Shown: positions 59,638-64,000 of the stretch, piece by piece
Numbering within the stretch: the first letter of the stretch is position 1
Layout of the letters: each line of letters starts with the position of its first letter
Assembly: GCA_027596075.1 (NCBI GenBank)
Contig: JADGJC010000072.1
Span: forward strand, 70,834 to 134,833
From: Rhizophlyctis rosea
Taxonomy: Eukaryota; Chytridiomycota; Chytridiomycetes; Rhizophlyctidales; Rhizophlyctidaceae
Length of the DNA: 64,000 nucleotides
Reading direction: 5' to 3'
Made by a program: the position numbers and the translations under genes
The notes under the pieces: generated by a model
What the model saw: only the letters and a program-made list of their open reading frames with translations
The model's database searches: none
Told to the model about the DNA's origin: nothing

Positions 59638-60389
59638 AAGAACCCATCAGCAAGCAGATAGGCGCCCCGCATATTAGCGCACTTTAACGCAGAGCAACAT
59701 TTGACCGGGGTCGCGAGACTATCATATATCCAGCTCTATTCTGTTTTTAGTCATGAACGAATGCAAAGATGACTGGTTCATCGCTTATATAAAATCAAAG
59801 CGTGCGCGCTCAACCTGTGCACGACTGGGTGCGGACCTGCATTGAATATGCTCCCTTACATCAGTACAACAATCGGCAAGCTCAAGCAGCAACATGCACA
59901 TGTAACACTGGCAAACGAAGCTCTAAATGATAGGCTCATTGTTTGGAAATGGATTTGTTATATTTCAGCCCTTTGCCTAATTTGCAACCCTAAGTTTTGC
60001 AACAGTCCCGCAAAAACGTTTTTCGGAAGTACGTCAAGTGCATGGCCTGTAGGACCCGTGGCTTGGATTACAGTATATCCATTTTAGGCAATATTGATTG
60101 CTTCAGTTTCATTCAGCCAACCTCACATGGGAAACTGATGGGAAACTTCTTTTGTGTTTGTTTTCCGAATCCACAGATCGCCATCTTGGCGTTGCTCGGT
60201 GCTGACTACCCATATACTTGCCTCTCTGACTTTGCCAATGCTCTGTAGCATAGTTGTTACCCTTCCTATCGTTGAGCCGCGGTACATCCTGTAATCTTCA
60301 AGGCTCCAATTCCCACCGTGCTACCGCCAGTCCTAACTGATTCCTGAATAAGCGACCTATCTTCCAACAACACCTTCCATCACGTTCTC
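59638..60389. other. Intergenic region, CE15 / F-box-like gene
   Basis: About 0.75 kb; only short frames and no recognisable element. Confidence 0.4.
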
Positions 60390-62597
60390 ATGACCGTCAC
60401 CGGCGCCATTCAAGCACTGCCAGCAGAGATCGTTGCAGAAGTCGCAAGGTTCCTGCCTCTTGCTGACATAATCGCTTTTCGTTGTGTGAACCGATTCACC
60501 GCAAAATCCATTGATATCAAACTATGCCTCCAACAACACGTTCCCTTGTTTGAAGAGCTGAGAAGAGTTGGTGGCGATGAATTCGCATTGTCAGTCATCA
60601 AAGTGAGAAAGTGGGGGATTTCGGCGGATTATATGGAGGTATATGATCAGCTGGCTTGGAGTCGGCCGTATAATCTCCGGCACTGGATAGATATTGCGAT
60701 TGCGACACGGAATAGTGAAATGCTGGCTTTCATTCTGGCAGATTTGAAGGCTCCTCGTGGATGTCATTATTGTCGTACCATCATCTTAAGGGGACTCCGC
60801 GAATGCATGTTGGCTGCGGTTGGGCAGGGGTGGCTTCAGGGAGTAATGTCGATTGAGACCTCGATGCAGCAGGCGGTTTTCAGGCATACGGGAAGCGATA
60901 GTGAGCCTCCATCATGTGGGACGGTTCCCGAGCTCATTCTCGTTCAACATTTGGAAGAGATCATCATTTCCGCCGCCAACCGAAAGCACTTTGCGATCGT
61001 CGACCACATGTACAAAAGCATTGTCTCAGTTTTGCCAAGAGGCAATTCATTCCGTTGGTTCACCGAAAGTTTACGAAAGCTCCGTGACCGCGTCGATCGC
61101 CCAACACTCTTGAAATGTACCGAAATCGGTCGCGGGCGTGGTTTACTCCATGAGGCCTACCTTGACCTCCGTCAAAATCGGCAATCGGAACTCATCAACG
61201 TGGTCTTTTCAGAAGACGATCCATCGTGCATCCCTGTACTCACGCCCATCCGCGACGAGATTACGTGGCATGCCAATGACTACCAGAATCTGCTGTACAC
61301 ACTCGCTGAGCGTGCGGTCAGGAAGGGGTACCGCAAACTCCCGAAAGAAGTGATAGGGCGCTTGGAGCTTACGACTGGCAGTGTCCGCAGAGGCTCCGAA
61401 TGCATTCTGTGCCATGCAATTGACGTCTTCGAAACCTGCCTCGCAAGTCAAACTGACGAGATTCAGGTATGCCAATGTGAAATCATCAGGCAAGACTCAA
61501 ATGGAATTCTTATTTGCATTTTGAAGGCGTACCAGCAAATCATCCGTATATGCATCCGATCTCCCCTCTTCTCCGAACATATCCCCGACAAAATCAATGA
61601 TTGCATCTCCAATTTGTGCGATCCGATCACCCTTCGTGAGTTGCTCCACGCTTTTCCGAATGTCACGCGAGAGCGTATTCGGACTTTGAATGAAATTCCG
61701 TAGAGGCCTACTTTGGAATTGTTTGAAGTGCTCCTTGAAAATGGGTGGAGAGGAGATTTGGACTGTTGTAGGCAGTTTGTGGAAGGCATCGCGCGTAGAT
61801 TGTATTTCAAGGACAAAGCATCGAAAGTGGTTGGTGGGAATGGGGAGGCGGTTTTGGACGGTCCTGGGGAACGCAGCGATGAGGGAAGCAACGATGTCGG
61901 GAGCGATGTTTTGGTGGTGGGCGCCGACACTGCCAGCGTAGATCGTGAATCCAAAACGGAGGAGAATAGGAAGGATGTTTCTGCGGAAGAGTTCTCTGGC
62001 ATTCTGAAGCTTTTAGTTCGGTACGGTCTGGATATCACGGATGAGAGTCTTGTTAAGCGGATGGTGATGAATTGTTTGGACGGGAATGGTCGCAAATTGC
62101 AGGTCGTCATCAATGCGTTGGTTGAGGTTCGGGCGGTGGTGGGTGACAGGATCATCAATGAAGCGATGCGGGAGTTGGAGGCGTCGAAAATGACTTCGAA
62201 TAAGGCAATGAGTTCCTTGTCGGTAGCCGAACACGCCAACGGAAACGCACCATCCTCAAATTCCATCAAGCTCACCTCGCTGCACATCCCATCCATAATC
62301 TCTTCGCCTTTGTCGTTTCCCGCGTCCGAACCGCTGGCTTTGCGTGCGATCCACGGCATCCCAGGAAGCATCCTCTTCTTCGAAGGCACTATCAAAGTTC
62401 GGTGTGGGTTTTGCAAGAAGCTGTTCAAGGCGTTGCACTGTTTGATGAAGTATATCAGAAATAAGCATTCTGAGACGGTGCAGGATACTGCACCTACGTT
62501 TGGGATGGGCGGCGCGATGGGGACGGCAATGGGCGGGATAGACGTGGCGTTGGGGGATCCACGGTGGTACCTGGTTCCCAGCAACAACGATCTTTGA
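60390..62597 (+). CDS. F-box-like protein with an in-frame TAG
   Basis: The first 50 residues (IQALPAEIVAEVARFLPLADI, then RCVNRFTA) resemble an F-box; the rest is helical and unrecognised, perhaps degenerate ankyrin-like repeats. An intron of 60 bases at 61467-61526 (GTATGC, TTTTGAAG) is likely, although its length keeps the frame open. TAG at 61701-61703 interrupts the frame after RIRTLNEIP, and the same frame continues as RPTLELFEVLLENGWRGDL to 62597 with no good start codon (no ATG before 62063). This suggests one gene with a nonsense change, a sequence error, or a C-terminally truncated product. The C-terminal part contains CGFCKKLF and HCLMKYIRNKHSE, which resemble a C2H2 finger. Confidence 0.65.
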
Positions 62598-63085
62598 CGC
62601 CATCGAAACGTTATCTCTTGTTCTGACTTGGACTTTGGCAACAGCAACGGGGATGGCGAACCTTTGTCGTCTTAACTTCTAGTGTTGGGGCACCACATCG
62701 GGCTCATTTTTACTTCTGGGGGAGATTCATGGTTGAACGAAGCCAGGACTGAAGGTTTTATCGATTAGGCTGTTTTGATTGTTGATGTTTCTGCAAGGGG
62801 GGTGATAGCATAGTAATGTGTATATATATCTGAATCATTACCATGCAATTTGAAGTCCGCGCACAGTGTGATAGTGGAGGAATTGGAAAATCAACTGATG
62901 CTCACTCCTGCCTTGCATCACATGTCATCTTACGTCACGGCATCCACGTCTCACCAAGACAAACTTTTAATCAATGGTAGTACACGCTAAAACTAGCATA
63001 CAGTACAAATCTTCAACATGTTCGCTACAACTATATCGAAAAATCCCTCCCGAAAACCCCGTCCTCCCACACAGCAACCATACTT
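62598..63085. other. Convergent intergenic region at the right side
   Basis: About 490 bases between convergent genes, AT-rich near 62815-62830; nothing else is seen. Confidence 0.4.
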
Positions 63086-64000
63086 TCATTTCAACGGCAC
63101 CGTCAACCCCTGCACACTCCTCGTAGCAGTCTGCCCATTGACCCACCGTTCCATCCTCGCCACCAGCTCCCCAACCTCCAACATACACCCCGCAAACTCC
63201 GGATCCAACAAGCTCTTCAACGCAACATCAAGTGCCTTGCACGTGATCTTCAAACTAGCAATCAACGGCATCAAGGAATGGATTGCTACAAGGGCTGCGT
63301 AGGTTGGGTGCACGTCTGCTTCCACCGGCTCAATCTTGCCGACGAGGGATTCGAGAGGGGAGTCGCGGGCGTCGTATTTGTCCATCCAGGGGTCCATGAG
63401 GGTGGTGATTTCTTCCGCGAGGAAGTTCAGGCCTTTCATTCCTTGTTGGAGTTCGCGGTCTTTGGGGAATTTGTCGTAGAGGGCCATGAAGTCTCTGCTG
63501 AGTTGCCTAGCCGTCTTGTCCGCAACCGCGATGTAGTCCCCGATATGCATGTGTTTCCCTACTGGTCCCTTCTTTGCGCTTTCTACCGCGTCGGTGGCGC
63601 GAACCCGTTCGTGGATGGTTACTTCGCATTTGGCTTCCCCCTCCTTGACTTTTTCTACCTTTACCGCACCGAATTTGAAGTAAGGTTGCTTACTGATAGC
63701 GTCCCACCCACTCAACGTCAACTCATTCCCAGCCCGTTTCCGCATATCCTTCGAATCCCAGTACCCATAATGGAACGGAATGAAAACCAACCCAACATTG
63801 ATATTCCCAACCCTCGCCTTAACCTCCACCACTCCCCTCCTCGACGTAACCCTACACAAATCCCCATCCCTAATCCCCAACTTCTCCGCATCAATCTCAC
63901 TAATCTGCATATACGAATCCCCCTGCGCATCATTCAACCTCTTACTCCTCCCCGTCTTCGTCCGCGTATGGAACTGCATCAAATCTCGCCCCGTCGTAAC
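63086..64000 (-). CDS. Molybdopterin oxidoreductase, C-terminal part (N-terminus off window)
   Basis: The frame is open at the right edge and ends at 63086. The visible part starts with the molybdopterin-dinucleotide-binding domain of DMSO-reductase-family enzymes: LMQFHTRTKTGRSKRLN, YMQISEIDAEKLGIRDGD, CRVTSRRGVVEVKARVG, VFIPFHYGY, NELTLSGWDAISKQPYFKFGAVKVEKV. This matches assimilatory nitrate reductase-like or formate dehydrogenase-like catalytic subunits, but the part that would decide is missing. A C-terminal extension of about 170 residues is helical (GDYIAVADKTARQLSRDFM, ALVAIHSLMPLIASLKITC) and unfamiliar for the family. The coding strand is G-rich in the last 200 bases. Confidence 0.75.
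   Translation of the reverse strand, partial: VTTGRDLMQFHTRTKTGRSKRLNDAQGDSYMQISEIDAEKLGIRDGDLCRVTSRRGVVEVKARVGNINVGLVFIPFHYGYWDSKDMRKRAGNELTLSGWDAISKQPYFKFGAVKVEKVKEGEAKCEVTIHERVRATDAVESAKKGPVGKHMHIGDYIAVADKTARQLSRDFMALYDKFPKDRELQQGMKGLNFLAEEITTLMDPWMDKYDARDSPLESLVGKIEPVEADVHPTYAALVAIHSLMPLIASLKITCKALDVALKSLLDPEFAGCMLEVGELVARMERWVNGQTATRSVQGLTVPLK

Noticed and set aside
61633..61700. Possible intron (GTGAGT to CCGTAG) that would remove the end of the first F-box-like frame
   Set aside because: It is 68 bases long and leads to an immediate stop in the following exon, so it does not rescue the gene.
1..64000. CRISPR arrays, bacterial operons, rRNA genes or intact transposons
   Set aside because: Nothing of this kind was seen; introns and CBM1 enzymes show eukaryotic fungal DNA.

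Overview
The window looks like nuclear DNA of a filamentous or zoosporic (chytrid-like) fungus. About twenty protein genes sit on both strands. Most are broken by short GT-AG introns of roughly 50-120 bases. There is one tRNA gene. Several secreted plant-cell-wall enzymes end in fungal type-1 cellulose-binding modules (CBM1). The mix of Hsp12A-like HSP70 genes, F-box/ankyrin genes and CBM1 enzymes fits an early-diverging cellulose-degrading fungus; this assignment is inference, since nothing here fixes the species.

Layout. 1-9.4 kb: a divergent gene pair, present twice (an HSP70-like ATPase on the minus strand and an unrecognised protein with an N-terminal CxxC motif on the plus strand). 9.7-14 kb: homogentisate 1,2-dioxygenase (minus, with a 5-base microexon) and an F-box-like/ankyrin protein (plus). 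14.2-18.5 kb: a USP-type deubiquitinase (minus) divergent from a mitochondrial stomatin-like protein (plus). 18.5-20 kb: an intergenic array of five CCAAT-containing repeats. 20.2-24.7 kb: an ALKBH8-like RRM/AlkB protein (plus), convergent with a GH85 endo-beta-N-acetylglucosaminidase (minus). 26.1-30.1 kb: an S10 serine carboxypeptidase, tRNA-Asp(GTC) and a protochlorophyllide-reductase-like SDR. 31.4-38.4 kb: three secreted plant-polysaccharide genes in a row on the plus strand: GH28 rhamnogalacturonase-CBM1, GH5 beta-mannanase, and a GH10-like protein with CBM1 that lacks its acid/base glutamate. 39-43 kb: a bZIP factor (minus) divergent from an APC-family permease (plus). 43.6-51 kb: a large ZNFX1-type helicase (minus). 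51.8-53 kb: probable remains of a membrane-protein gene. 54.3-56.6 kb: a SulP sulfate permease. 57.9-59.6 kb: a CE15 glucuronoyl esterase with CBM1. 60.4-62.6 kb: an F-box-like protein interrupted by an in-frame stop. 63.1-64 kb: the C-terminal part of a molybdopterin oxidoreductase running off the window.

How genes work together. The GH28, GH5, GH10-like and CE15 products would act outside the cell on pectin, mannan, xylan and lignin-xylan ester links; three of the four have a TATA box about 70-105 bases before the start codon. GH85, the deubiquitinase, the carboxypeptidase and possibly the HSP70-like proteins point to glycoprotein and protein turnover. ZNFX1-type helicases are linked to small-RNA and antiviral biology in other eukaryotes.

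Striking points: the duplicated HSP70-like/CxxC cassette, the microexon, the CCAAT array, a catalytically compromised GH10, C-homopolymer polypyrimidine tracts before two 3' splice sites, a recurrent switch from C-rich to G-rich coding strand near the 3' end of many genes, and several otherwise intact genes with a single in-frame stop or one-base shift. The last pattern needs read-level checking before any gene is called dead. All splice sites were read by eye from sequence, family knowledge and paralogue comparison; no search or gene-prediction program was run.
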